A stretch of 7,326 bases of DNA from NCBI GenBank assembly GCA_945486445.1, contig CALYTD010000050.1:1-7326 (forward strand). Reading direction: 5' to 3'. The notes beneath the pieces are model-generated. The model saw only the letters and a list, made by a program, of their open reading frames with translations. It did not search any database and was not told the DNA's origin. This DNA comes from an uncultured Prevotellaceae bacterium. Its GTDB lineage: Bacteria; Bacteroidota; Bacteroidia; Bacteroidales; Bacteroidaceae. A program made the translations under genes and the position numbers. This document shows positions 1 through 5,549 of this stretch, piece after piece. Each line of letters opens with the position of its first letter. Positions within the stretch are counted from its first letter, which is position 1.

Positions 1-759
1 GGTGATCGTGCAATTGTGTATAGATACAATGGGGGGGAAGCATCAGCGCCAGTAAATAAGAACTCTGCCAAGAATGAATATTCCGTAGATTTCACGCTCA
101 CCGCGGAAACAGAAGTTAGCCTTGGTGGATATACTACAGATAATGGCAGCACCAACCAGTCCGCAGGCATAGACTATATCTACATCAAGAAGACAGGAGA
201 AGCAATCTCCCTTCCTTACGAATACAACACCTATCGCGCCCCGTCCAACCTTGATTTCACCCGCAACAAAGCTGTGGCAGCATACACAGCGCAGATGAAC
301 GACGACAACACTGCCGTGATGTTGAAACAGGTTGAGAAAGTGCAGGCAGGCGAGGGCGTGATATTGAAGAGGCTTGGCGAGGACGCAACGGCTGTGGTAC
401 CGTTGGCAGAAGCGGCAGAGGCACTGTCAGACAACCAACTGAAAGGCGTGGCAGAGGATATGGACGCCGCGGCTCTTGTGGCTGACAACGCATATATACT
501 CGTTAACCAGAAGTTCCAGAAGGTGGGTGCAACCGCTACGGGCGTGCTCCCCGCAGGCAAGGCTTACCTCTCTCTGCCTGCAGAGACGCCGGCAAGCGTA
601 CTCAGAATGATTATTGTGGGAGAGCCTACAGGCGTGACAGACGTAGAGGAAGCGGTGCTGCCTACGGAGAATATTATATATAATATGCAGGGTATGCGCG
701 TGAAGAATCCCGTGAAAGGCGGTCTGTATATTGTGAACGGAAAGACATATATGTATTAA
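1..759 (+). CDS. C-terminal part of a secreted/surface protein (5' end outside window)
   Basis: The frame is open from the first base, so this is the last 252 codons of a longer gene. The only in-window start option near the edge, GTG at 16, has no supporting leader and would begin in the middle of a domain. The visible part starts in a beta-rich carbohydrate-binding-like stretch (GIDYIYIKKTG). A region of the style common in Prevotella secreted proteins follows (TYRAPSNLDFTRNKAVAAYTA, VQAGEGVILKR, NAYILVNQKFQKV, LPAGKAYLSLP). It ends in IIYNMQGMRVKNPVKGGLYI followed by VNGKTYMY, which resembles the short C-terminal tails used for type IX secretion or surface sorting in Bacteroidetes. The enzymatic or binding part lies upstream and cannot be named. 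The next gene starts 30 bp downstream. Export through the type IX system is inferred from the tail. Confidence 0.85.
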   Translation, partial: GDRAIVYRYNGGEASAPVNKNSAKNEYSVDFTLTAETEVSLGGYTTDNGSTNQSAGIDYIYIKKTGEAISLPYEYNTYRAPSNLDFTRNKAVAAYTAQMNDDNTAVMLKQVEKVQAGEGVILKRLGEDATAVVPLAEAAEALSDNQLKGVAEDMDAAALVADNAYILVNQKFQKVGATATGVLPAGKAYLSLPAETPASVLRMIIVGEPTGVTDVEEAVLPTENIIYNMQGMRVKNPVKGGLYIVNGKTYMY

Positions 760-789
760 ATGATAATTAGATAAAATTAGTAATAAGCG

Positions 790-975
790 ATGAAAACAAT
801 GAAAAAGACATATATAGCACCAACGATAGAGGCTTACACCGTGGGTAATGTGAGGCTGATGCAGGGTTCACTGGAGGTTGAGAGCGGAGATTACACTGGC
901 GACCTCGGCCAAGGACAGTCAATCCGCAACCTTTGGTCTGACGAGGACGAGGATGTAGCCTCCGGCGGATGGTAA
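790..975 (+). CDS. Small acidic Bacteroidales protein of unknown function (61 aa)
   Basis: The 61-codon frame begins MKTMKKTYIAPTIEAYTV and ends in an acidic, glycine-rich tail (LWSDEDEDVASGGW). The opening M-K-K-x-Y-I-x-P-x-I-E resembles many short hypothetical proteins of Bacteroides and Prevotella that share a conserved head and have a variable, acidic tail. ATG at 790 is the annotated start, but ATG at 799 would give the more usual MKKTYIAP opening; both are A-rich upstream. There is no signal peptide, membrane segment or cysteine. It lies 30 bp after the secreted-protein gene with no promoter or terminator between them, so it is probably co-transcribed. A strong hairpin follows at 1032. 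The reality of the gene is supported by the family-like N-terminus. Its function is unknown; a regulatory peptide or modified-peptide precursor is speculation. Confidence 0.7.
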   Translation: MKTMKKTYIAPTIEAYTVGNVRLMQGSLEVESGDYTGDLGQGQSIRNLWSDEDEDVASGGW

Positions 976-1031
976 TGAGAGGAAGTGTGTTACAATATCC
1001 TATTGTTTACAAGTTAAACTAAATTGAAGAC

Positions 1032-1067
1032 TGCGGTGCGTGGCCAGTGATGGCATCACGCACCGCA
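1032..1067 (+). terminator. Strong hairpin ending the upstream operon
   Basis: A perfect 11-bp stem pairs TGCGGTGCGTG (1032-1042) with CACGCACCGCA (1057-1067). Inside it a second helix pairs GCCA (1043-1046) with TGGC (1051-1054) around a GTGA tetraloop of the GNRA type, with AT as a bulge. The downstream bases AATTTGTTG are only moderately T-rich, so termination is likely but may be imperfect. It sits 57 bp after the small acidic protein gene, where an operon end is expected. Confidence 0.7.
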
Positions 1068-1106
1068 ATTTGTTGCCTATTGCACGGCAGTTTGCACCTA
1101 AACATA

Positions 1107-1262
1107 GAACCCCGAAGGGGTGAAAGACGCAAGCCCAGGGTGCAACCCTGGGTGCAGATACCATGCCCGTGGTCTGTATCGGGAACCCCGAAGCCGGTAG
1201 GCGAGGCACACAGCGTGTGCCGAGGGGTGATGAAATATATTGCAATCAGCACCTGATTGCAA
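1107..1262. repeat. Mosaic of small hairpins, probable dispersed intergenic repeat element
   Basis: Five hairpins lie head to tail: ACCCC/GGGGT around GAA (1109-1121); CCCAGGGT/ACCCTGGG around GCA (1134-1152); CAGA-CCA/TGG-TCTG (1155-1176, with a TA bulge); an outer ACCCC (1185-1189) with GGGGT (1224-1228) enclosing GGCACAC/GTGTGCC (1205-1221); and TTGCAATCAG/CTGATTGCAA around CAC (1240-1262). The ACCCCGAAGGGGT and CCCAGGGT...ACCCTGGG words resemble repeat elements I recall between genes of Bacteroidetes and other phyla. Short open frames cross it on both strands, but they only reflect the repeat and show no protein features. There is no transposase and no clear target duplication. Confidence 0.6.
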
Positions 1263-1360
1263 CGCAGCAAAAAAGCGGTGCAATGATTAGGAGAAAGAAA
1301 CAGAAATAAGTCTCGTAGTCGTTAAAAAAAATTAACATAGCAACATTGTGGGCTGTTAAA

Positions 1361-1392
1361 TTTGGCTATAACAGGAAAAAGTAGTAATTTTG
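1361..1392 (+). promoter_or_regulatory. Bacteroidetes-type promoter for rpsO
   Basis: The -33 box TTTG (1361-1364) and the -7 box TAATTTTG (1385-1392) are separated by 20 bp, matching the Bacteroidetes pattern TTTG-N19/21-TAnnTTTG. Transcription would start near 1399. About 30 bp upstream is GTTAA-A6-TTAAC (1321-1336), an A-tract that could help bend or contact polymerase. The stretch 1263-1320 between the repeat element and this A-tract shows nothing recognisable. Confidence 0.8.
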
Positions 1393-1398
1393 CACCCG

Positions 1399-1514
1399 CT
1401 TAGCAAGAAAGGCTATGCTGCATTCGGGTGATGACGAAGTGATTACGTGATTGGCGCATCGGTCATCAGAAGGATGTAATGTTCAGAATCCTAACAATCA
1501 CACACAAAGAAACA
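1399..1514 (+). promoter_or_regulatory. rpsO 5' leader with long-range stem, possible S15 autoregulatory site
   Basis: The predicted leader is about 115 nt. Its main visible structure is a 7-bp stem pairing TGATGAC (1429-1435) with GTCATCA (1462-1468), extended by GA/TC after a one-base bulge, around a 21-nt loop. In several bacteria S15 represses its own mRNA by binding a leader structure, and these structures differ between phyla. A role here is inferred from position only; I could not match a known S15 leader class. The bases just before the start codon are A-rich with no Shine-Dalgarno. Confidence 0.4.
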
Positions 1515-1784
1515 ATGTATTTAGACAGCACAAAGAAGACAGAGATTTTCGGAGAGTATGGTAAGTCAGCAACAGACACAGGTTCTGCAGAGAGCCAGAT
1601 AGCCCTCTTCACCTTCCGTATCAAGCACCTTACCGAGCATTTGAAGAAGAACCACAAGGACTTCAAGACCGCACGCAGCCTGACAAAGCTTGTAGGTAAG
1701 CGTCGTGCTCTCCTCAACTACCTCTACGACCGTGACATAACACGCTATCGTGCAATAATCAAGGCTCTTGGCCTGCGTAAGTAA
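1515..1784 (+). CDS. rpsO: 30S ribosomal protein S15
   Basis: This 89-residue protein is the standard length for S15, which binds the central domain of 16S rRNA early in small-subunit assembly and forms an intersubunit bridge. The family core is clear: GKSATDTGSAESQIALFTFR (residues 16-35), HLTEHLKKNHKDF (38-50) and LVGKRRALLNYLYDRDITRY (59-78), ending in the typical IIKALGLRK. An in-frame ATG at 1479 would add 12 residues (MFRILTITHKET) that are not part of the family. ATG at 1515, giving MYLDSTKKTEIF, matches known S15 starts and follows the A-rich leader AAAGAAACA. The gene is transcribed from the promoter at 1361-1392 and is followed by a long hairpin at 1824-1864. It appears to be monocistronic or only weakly connected to metK. 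Confidence 0.98.
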   Translation: MYLDSTKKTEIFGEYGKSATDTGSAESQIALFTFRIKHLTEHLKKNHKDFKTARSLTKLVGKRRALLNYLYDRDITRYRAIIKALGLRK

Positions 1785-1823
1785 ATGATTGTTTGCTGAG
1801 CGCGACAAACTAACGGAACAGGC

Positions 1824-1864
1824 AGAATCCCGCATGAGCAATAAGGTCGCTTATGTGGGATTCT
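1824..1864 (+). terminator. Long hairpin after rpsO
   Basis: A 16-bp stem without bulges, including two G-T pairs, joins 1824-1839 (AGAATCCCGCATGAGC) with 1849-1864 around a 9-nt loop. The flank TTCTTCGCTT is only partly T-rich. It sits 40 bp after the rpsO stop and 102 bp before metK. It most likely terminates or stabilises the rpsO message; partial read-through into metK is possible because no good promoter is visible between them. Confidence 0.6.
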
Positions 1865-1965
1865 TCGCTTACTGCAAGACTAAGGAGTATGCCGTCACGG
1901 CATGATACGAGCAGAAACACCTAACACCACGGTTCCCTCAAAGCCGTCATATAAACAATATAATA
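1865..1965 (+). other. metK upstream region with small hairpin
   Basis: The 101-bp spacer has a perfect stem ATGCCG/CGGCAT around TCA (1889-1903), extendable to GTAT/ATAC (1887-1908) with one bulged G. No TAnnTTTG box is present, so metK may rely on read-through or on a promoter too weak to see. I could not recognise a SAM-binding riboswitch. The last 20 bases are AT-rich (ATAAACAATATAATA) with no Shine-Dalgarno, as is usual in this phylum. Confidence 0.35.
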
Positions 1966-3216
1966 ATGTATCTATTTACATCAGAATCAGTATCAGAAGG
2001 TCATCCAGACAAGGTGGCGGACCAGATTAGTGACGCATTGTTGGACCAGTTCCTTGCATACGACAGCAAGGCACACTGCGCTATCGAGTCATTTGTGACG
2101 ACAGGGCAGGTGGTGCTCATGGGAGAAGTGACGTCAGAAGCATACATAGACTTGCAGACCATAGCACGTAAGACAATAAACCGCATTGGATACACTAGGT
2201 CAGAATACCAGTTTGACGGCAACTCCTGCGGCATACTGTCAGCCATTCACGAGCAGAGCAAGGACATAAACCGTGGCGTTTCAAGGGAAGAAGAAGACGC
2301 GCAAGGTGCCGGTGACCAGGGAATGATGTTCGGTTACGCCACCAATGAGACCGACCGCTACATACCCGTGACACTCGATCTGGCCCATTTGTTAATGAAA
2401 ACCCTCGCCGACATACGCCGCGAAGGAAAGGAAATGACATACCTTCGTCCCGATTCCAAGTCGCAGGTGACGGTGGAATACAACGATGACGGCGTGCCAC
2501 AGCGCATAGACACCATAGTAGTCTCAACCCAACACGACGAGTTTGACGACGATGAACCGATGCTCGCAAGGATAAAGGCGGACGTGATAAATATCCTTAT
2601 ACCGAGGGTGAAGGCCCAGTTGCAGGACAAAAAGACGCTCGCACTGTTCAATGACGATATAAAATACTTCGTAAACCCCACCGGAAAGTTTGTTATCGGA
2701 GGCCCGCACGGCGACACAGGACTTACCGGTCGCAAGATAATCGTTGACACATACGGCGGTCGCGGAGCCCATGGCGGAGGCGCATTCTCAGGAAAAGACC
2801 CCTCAAAAGTTGACCGTTCAGCAGCATACGCAGCGCGCCACGTGGCCAAGAACCTTGTTGCGGCAGGTGTGGCTGACGAGGTATTGGTGCAGCTCAGTTA
2901 TGCCATCGGCGTGGCAGAGCCAGTGAGCGTGTATGTGAACACATACGGAAAGAGCCACGTGAAGATGTCGGACGGCGAGATAGCAGACAAACTTAAGACG
3001 CTGTATGACTTCCGTCCGAAGGCCATAGAACGCTCCTTGAAACTGCGTCAGCCTATGTATCTGGAGACAGCAGCGTACGGACACGTGGGACGTATGCCGC
3101 ATACCGTGCGCAAAACATTCACCTCCGCATACCACGAAACGAAGATAATGGACGTAGAACTGTTCACTTGGGAGAAGTTAGACCTTGTGGATCAGTTCAA
3201 GAAAGAGTTCATGTAA
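1966..3216 (+). CDS. metK: S-adenosylmethionine synthetase
   Basis: MetK makes S-adenosylmethionine from methionine and ATP, releasing phosphate and pyrophosphate; it is a cytosolic tetramer supplying methyl groups to the cell. The start [20 protein letters not shown] is the family N-terminus, with the GHPDK ATP/Mg-binding motif at residues 12-16. [16 protein letters not shown] (114-129) is the signature-1 region. GGGAFSGKD (270-278), preceded by [20 protein letters not shown] (245-264), is the glycine-rich phosphate-binding loop of signature 2. All key motifs are intact. At 416 residues it is longer than the E. coli enzyme (about 384) but in keeping with Bacteroidetes homologs. Its end ([18 protein letters not shown]) is complete. 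It is followed by a 66-bp gap before the DUF4271-like gene. Confidence 0.98.
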   Translation: MYLFTSESVSEGHPDKVADQISDALLDQFLAYDSKAHCAIESFVTTGQVVLMGEVTSEAYIDLQTIARKTINRIGYTRSEYQFDGNSCGILSAIHEQSKDINRGVSREEEDAQGAGDQGMMFGYATNETDRYIPVTLDLAHLLMKTLADIRREGKEMTYLRPDSKSQVTVEYNDDGVPQRIDTIVVSTQHDEFDDDEPMLARIKADVINILIPRVKAQLQDKKTLALFNDDIKYFVNPTGKFVIGGPHGDTGLTGRKIIVDTYGGRGAHGGGAFSGKDPSKVDRSAAYAARHVAKNLVAAGVADEVLVQLSYAIGVAEPVSVYVNTYGKSHVKMSDGEIADKLKTLYDFRPKAIERSLKLRQPMYLETAAYGHVGRMPHTVRKTFTSAYHETKIMDVELFTWEKLDLVDQFKKEFM

Positions 3217-3224
3217 CCAGGTGG

Positions 3225-3246
3225 TCAGCGGCCTGCCAGCCGTTGA
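3225..3246 (+). other. Weak hairpin in the metK-DUF4271 gap
   Basis: TCAGCGGC (3225-3232) pairs with GCCGTTGA (3239-3246), 8 bp with one G-T pair, around a 6-nt loop. It begins 9 bp after the metK stop. No T-run follows, so it is a poor intrinsic terminator; it may be a message-end stabiliser or chance. Confidence 0.3.
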
Positions 3247-3282
3247 AACACCCCTGCAAACGCACGGAAAACAAGCAAAGCA

Positions 3283-4062
3283 GTGACCGTACACGACACG
3301 ATATACCGGGAATCATTCCTAAAAGGCACACCATTCTACCATGAGGAGATACCTGCCAGCAGGCTCGGCGTGTCGGGAGAGCCAGTGCCTTACTCGCTGA
3401 TTAACGACAGTCTCGTGGCAATGGCGATGGTGTTCTGCATCCTTGTTACCATGATTACCGTGGCGAGGTCATGGCGATTGATATGCTTTCAGACCAAGAA
3501 CCTGTTCCGAGTGCCACGTGAAAACTCGGCGGAGATGCGTGAAACGTCGGCGGAGATGCGCTACCAGACGTACTTTTGCCTGCAAGGCGTGGTGCTATTA
3601 GGTATTCTTGCCACCTCGGTCACGGCCTACTACCTTGGCAATGACTTCAAAATCGGCAACTATGCCGTGCTCGGCGTGTTCTGTTCAGTGTTCACTGCAT
3701 ACTACATCACGCGTGAATTGTTGACGATGATAGTGCACAACGTGTTCTTTGAAAGTAAGGAACGCCATCTGGACAACATCTCGAGACTATTCTTTATGGC
3801 ATCACAAGGTGCGGTACTCCTGCCCATTACGCTGCTACACATATATTTCCAATTAAGCATGGAGGCGACGTTGAGGTTGCTTGCGGTGACTGTTGCTTTG
3901 CCAATGGCGCTGCACTACTACAAGTCGTACAACATCTTTTTCCGCAAGAGAAACGCCGTTATGCCGTTCCTTTTGTACCTTTGCACCCTTGAAGCAGTCC
4001 CCCTTGCCCTGCTTGGCGGAGCCCTGCTCGTTATAGGTAACTATTTGACACAAAACATATAG
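3283..4062 (+). CDS. DUF4271-like integral membrane protein
   Basis: A 259-residue membrane protein with about six hydrophobic segments, roughly at residues 42-62, 97-117, 125-147, 168-190, 196-213 and 226-254. Its length, its topology, the motif HYYKSYNIFFRKRN (211-224) near the C-terminus and its position directly before a hemD-like gene fit the Bacteroidetes DUF4271 family, whose function is not known to me. The start is GTG at 3283, since no ATG lies in a sensible place upstream; the soluble N-terminal 40 residues lack a signal peptide. Residues 80-93 are an in-frame 7-residue duplication (ENSAEMR, ETSAEMR) in the loop after the first membrane segment. It ends 10 bp before hemD, implying co-transcription and perhaps a shared role. 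Family assignment is from memory of sequence style and context. Confidence 0.8.
   Translation: MTVHDTIYRESFLKGTPFYHEEIPASRLGVSGEPVPYSLINDSLVAMAMVFCILVTMITVARSWRLICFQTKNLFRVPRENSAEMRETSAEMRYQTYFCLQGVVLLGILATSVTAYYLGNDFKIGNYAVLGVFCSVFTAYYITRELLTMIVHNVFFESKERHLDNISRLFFMASQGAVLLPITLLHIYFQLSMEATLRLLAVTVALPMALHYYKSYNIFFRKRNAVMPFLLYLCTLEAVPLALLGGALLVIGNYLTQNI
3517..3558 (+). repeat. In-frame 21-bp tandem duplication within the DUF4271-like gene
   Basis: Two adjacent 21-bp units (3517-3537 and 3538-3558) match at 19 of 21 positions, sharing TCGGCGGAGATG. They encode the repeated SAEMR segment in a predicted loop between membrane segments 1 and 2, so the insertion is neutral for reading frame and topology. 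This looks like a recent slippage or short tandem duplication. Confidence 0.75.
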
Positions 4063-4072
4063 GAAGAAACCG

Positions 4073-4822
4073 ATGGTAAAAAAGATTCTGGTCTCACAGC
4101 CAAAACCCTCAAGTGAAAAGTCACCTTACTACGACATTGCGCGTGATTTCAATGTAGAACTGGTATTCCGCCCCTTCATAAAGGTAGAAGGAATAACTCA
4201 ACAGGAGTTCCGTAAGCAGAAAATCAACATACAGGAGTACACTGCAATCGTCTTCACCTCACGCCATGCGATAGACCATTTCTTTCAGTTGACGAAGGAT
4301 ATGCGTATCACTATGCCTGAGACTACAAAGTATTTCTGTGTGACAGAGACCATCGCACTCTATATTCAGAAGTATGCACCTTACCGTAAGCGTAAGATTT
4401 TCTTCGGAGGGACGGGCAAGATAGACGACCTTCTGCCTTCTATGCAGAAGCACAAGAGCGAGAAATTCCTTGTCCCGATGAGCGATGTAGCCAATGATAC
4501 CGTGTCGAAACTGCTGGAATCAAAGGGTTTGCAGCACAAGGAGTGCGTGATGTACCGCACGGTAAGCAACAACTTCACCGAGCAGGAAATAGCTGATTTT
4601 GACTACGACATGGCCATCTTCTTCTCTCCCGCGGGCGTGAAGGCATTGAAGGAGAACTTCCCTGACATCAAGCCTGACGAGTTAAAAATCGGCACCTTTG
4701 GCCCTTCAACAGCGAAGGCAGTAAAGGAAATGGGCCTGAACCTTGACCTTGAAGCACCCTCACAGAAGTATCCTTCAATGACGGGAGCACTAAGACACTT
4801 CCTGCAAGAGGAGGAGGAATAA
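4073..4822 (+). CDS. hemD: Uroporphyrinogen-III synthase family protein (HemD-like)
   Basis: HemD closes hydroxymethylbilane into uroporphyrinogen III, the branch point to heme, siroheme and cobalamin. This 249-residue protein has the expected two-lobed pattern. An N-terminal lobe has AIVFTSRHAIDHFF (58-71). A second lobe has MAIFFSPAGVKAL (180-192) and IGTFGPSTAKAVKEMGL (206-222), the usual family landmarks, and the chain ends EAPSQKYPSMTGALRHFLQE. HemD sequences diverge widely and have few invariant residues, so the fold is better supported than the activity. The start follows AGGAAGAAACCG, which overlaps the stop of the DUF4271-like gene and is one of the few Shine-Dalgarno-like sites here. 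No other heme gene is in the window; many Prevotella require external hemin, so an altered role is possible. Confidence 0.8.
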   Translation: MVKKILVSQPKPSSEKSPYYDIARDFNVELVFRPFIKVEGITQQEFRKQKINIQEYTAIVFTSRHAIDHFFQLTKDMRITMPETTKYFCVTETIALYIQKYAPYRKRKIFFGGTGKIDDLLPSMQKHKSEKFLVPMSDVANDTVSKLLESKGLQHKECVMYRTVSNNFTEQEIADFDYDMAIFFSPAGVKALKENFPDIKPDELKIGTFGPSTAKAVKEMGLNLDLEAPSQKYPSMTGALRHFLQEEEE

Positions 4823-4830
4823 CGCAAAGA

Positions 4831-5211
4831 ATGGACAGGAACAACGCTTTCCCAAAGTCACAGAGGCTCTGCGAGCGACATCTCATAGACAGCCTCTTCG
4901 TTCCAGGCAACAGCAGGTCGTTCACCTCATACCCGTTGCGGCTCGTAATCAGCGTGGCAGAGACGGCAGACAACCAGTTGATGATTTCCGTTCCGAAACG
5001 CTGTCTGAGGCACGCCGTTGACAGAAACAGGGTAAAGAGACAGGTGCGAGAAGCCTACCGTAACAACCGCAGGCTGCTCACGCTGCCAGAAGGGCAGCAC
5101 GTTGTCATGGCAATGATATGGCTTGACAGCCACCATTACACCTCGGCAAAAGTCACGGCAAAGGTTTGCAACCTGTTAAGAAAAGCCTCAGAGTCACTAT
5201 GCGCAAACTGA
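4831..5211 (+). CDS. rnpA: Ribonuclease P protein component
   Basis: RnpA is the small basic protein that helps the RNase P RNA bind precursor tRNAs and trim their 5' leaders. The 126-residue protein has the family opening [10 protein letters not shown] (7-16), a central beta-strand region ([20 protein letters not shown], 36-55) and the diagnostic RNR helix [21 protein letters not shown] (56-76), all intact. ATG at 4831 lies 8 bp after the hemD stop; a GAGGAGGAG stretch in the last hemD codons lies about 12 bp upstream and could act as a ribosome site. The last 13 bp overlap yidD. The usual partner rpmH is absent here; placing rnpA after hemD appears to be a Bacteroidetes arrangement. Confidence 0.95.
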   Translation: MDRNNAFPKSQRLCERHLIDSLFVPGNSRSFTSYPLRLVISVAETADNQLMISVPKRCLRHAVDRNRVKRQVREAYRNNRRLLTLPEGQHVVMAMIWLDSHHYTSAKVTAKVCNLLRKASESLCAN

Positions 5212-5420
5212 TTACCACCATACTGCTGTTGCCAATACTCTTCTACCAGCGTTGCATCAGTCCCTTCACACCCCCCTCCTGCCGCTTCACCCCTACCTGT
5301 TCAGAGTACGCACGGCAGGCAATAATGAAGCACGGGCCACTGAAAGGCCTGTGGCTGGCGGTGAGAAGACTGCTCAGATGCCACCCGTGGGGAGGCTCAG
5401 GATATGACCCCGTGCCGTAA
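5199..5420 (+). CDS. yidD: Membrane protein insertion efficiency factor YidD
   Basis: YidD is a small, membrane-associated protein that aids insertion of inner-membrane proteins by the Sec/YidC route. The 73-residue protein has an N-terminal hydrophobic amphipathic stretch ([20 protein letters not shown], 4-23), the motif [11 protein letters not shown] (28-38) and the C-terminal [15 protein letters not shown] (59-73), all hallmarks of the family. An upstream TTG at 5166 would add 11 residues from inside rnpA; ATG at 5199, giving MRKLI, fits the family length. The 13-bp overlap with rnpA suggests translational coupling, a common rnpA-yidD arrangement. The final proline codon and stop codon form the beginning of the 22-bp repeat array that follows. 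Confidence 0.95.
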   Translation: MRKLITTILLLPILFYQRCISPFTPPSCRFTPTCSEYARQAIMKHGPLKGLWLAVRRLLRCHPWGGSGYDPVP

Positions 5421-5502
5421 TCAGCACCAAATCACAAAGTAAACAACGGCAGATTACACCGTAATCAGCACCAAATCACACCGCAATCAGCACCTGATTA
5501 CA
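5415..5502. repeat. Four-unit 22-bp tandem repeat between yidD and tyrS
   Basis: Four consecutive 22-bp blocks fill 5415-5436, 5437-5458, 5459-5480 and 5481-5502. Blocks 1 and 3 are identical; block 4 matches them at 18 of 22 positions; block 2 is degenerate (14 of 22). The core word is AATCAGCACC followed by an AT-rich, ACA-ending half. Block 4 is palindromic, AATCAG/CTGATT around CAC (5485-5499). The array starts in the last codon and stop of yidD and ends 47 bp before tyrS. There are no unique spacers, so it is not a CRISPR array. No promoter boxes are visible in 5421-5549. Confidence 0.85.
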
Positions 5503-5549
5503 CAGGGCATAGCGGCGTAAGCAAACGACAAAACAACAGAACAACAACG

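Noticed and set aside
1000..1283. Short overlapping open frames on both strands through the hairpin element
   Set aside because: They read through palindromic repeats, have no recognisable domains and compete with one another; the DNA is better explained as a structured repeat.
1479..1514. Upstream ATG start for rpsO
   Set aside because: It would add 12 residues that S15 proteins lack, while ATG at 1515 gives the exact 89-residue family length.
1865..1965. SAM riboswitch before metK
   Set aside because: The only clear helix is a 6-bp hairpin with a 3-nt loop; I could not recognise the core of any known SAM-binding class.
2358..2849. 163-codon frame on the minus strand inside metK
   Set aside because: It lies wholly within an intact, well-recognised metK and shows no protein features; it is a shadow frame.
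5166..5198. Upstream TTG start for yidD
   Set aside because: The added 11 residues come from rnpA coding sequence and do not fit the short YidD N-terminus beginning MRKL.
5415..5502. CRISPR-like array
   Set aside because: The 22-bp units are directly adjacent with no unique spacers and there are no cas genes nearby.
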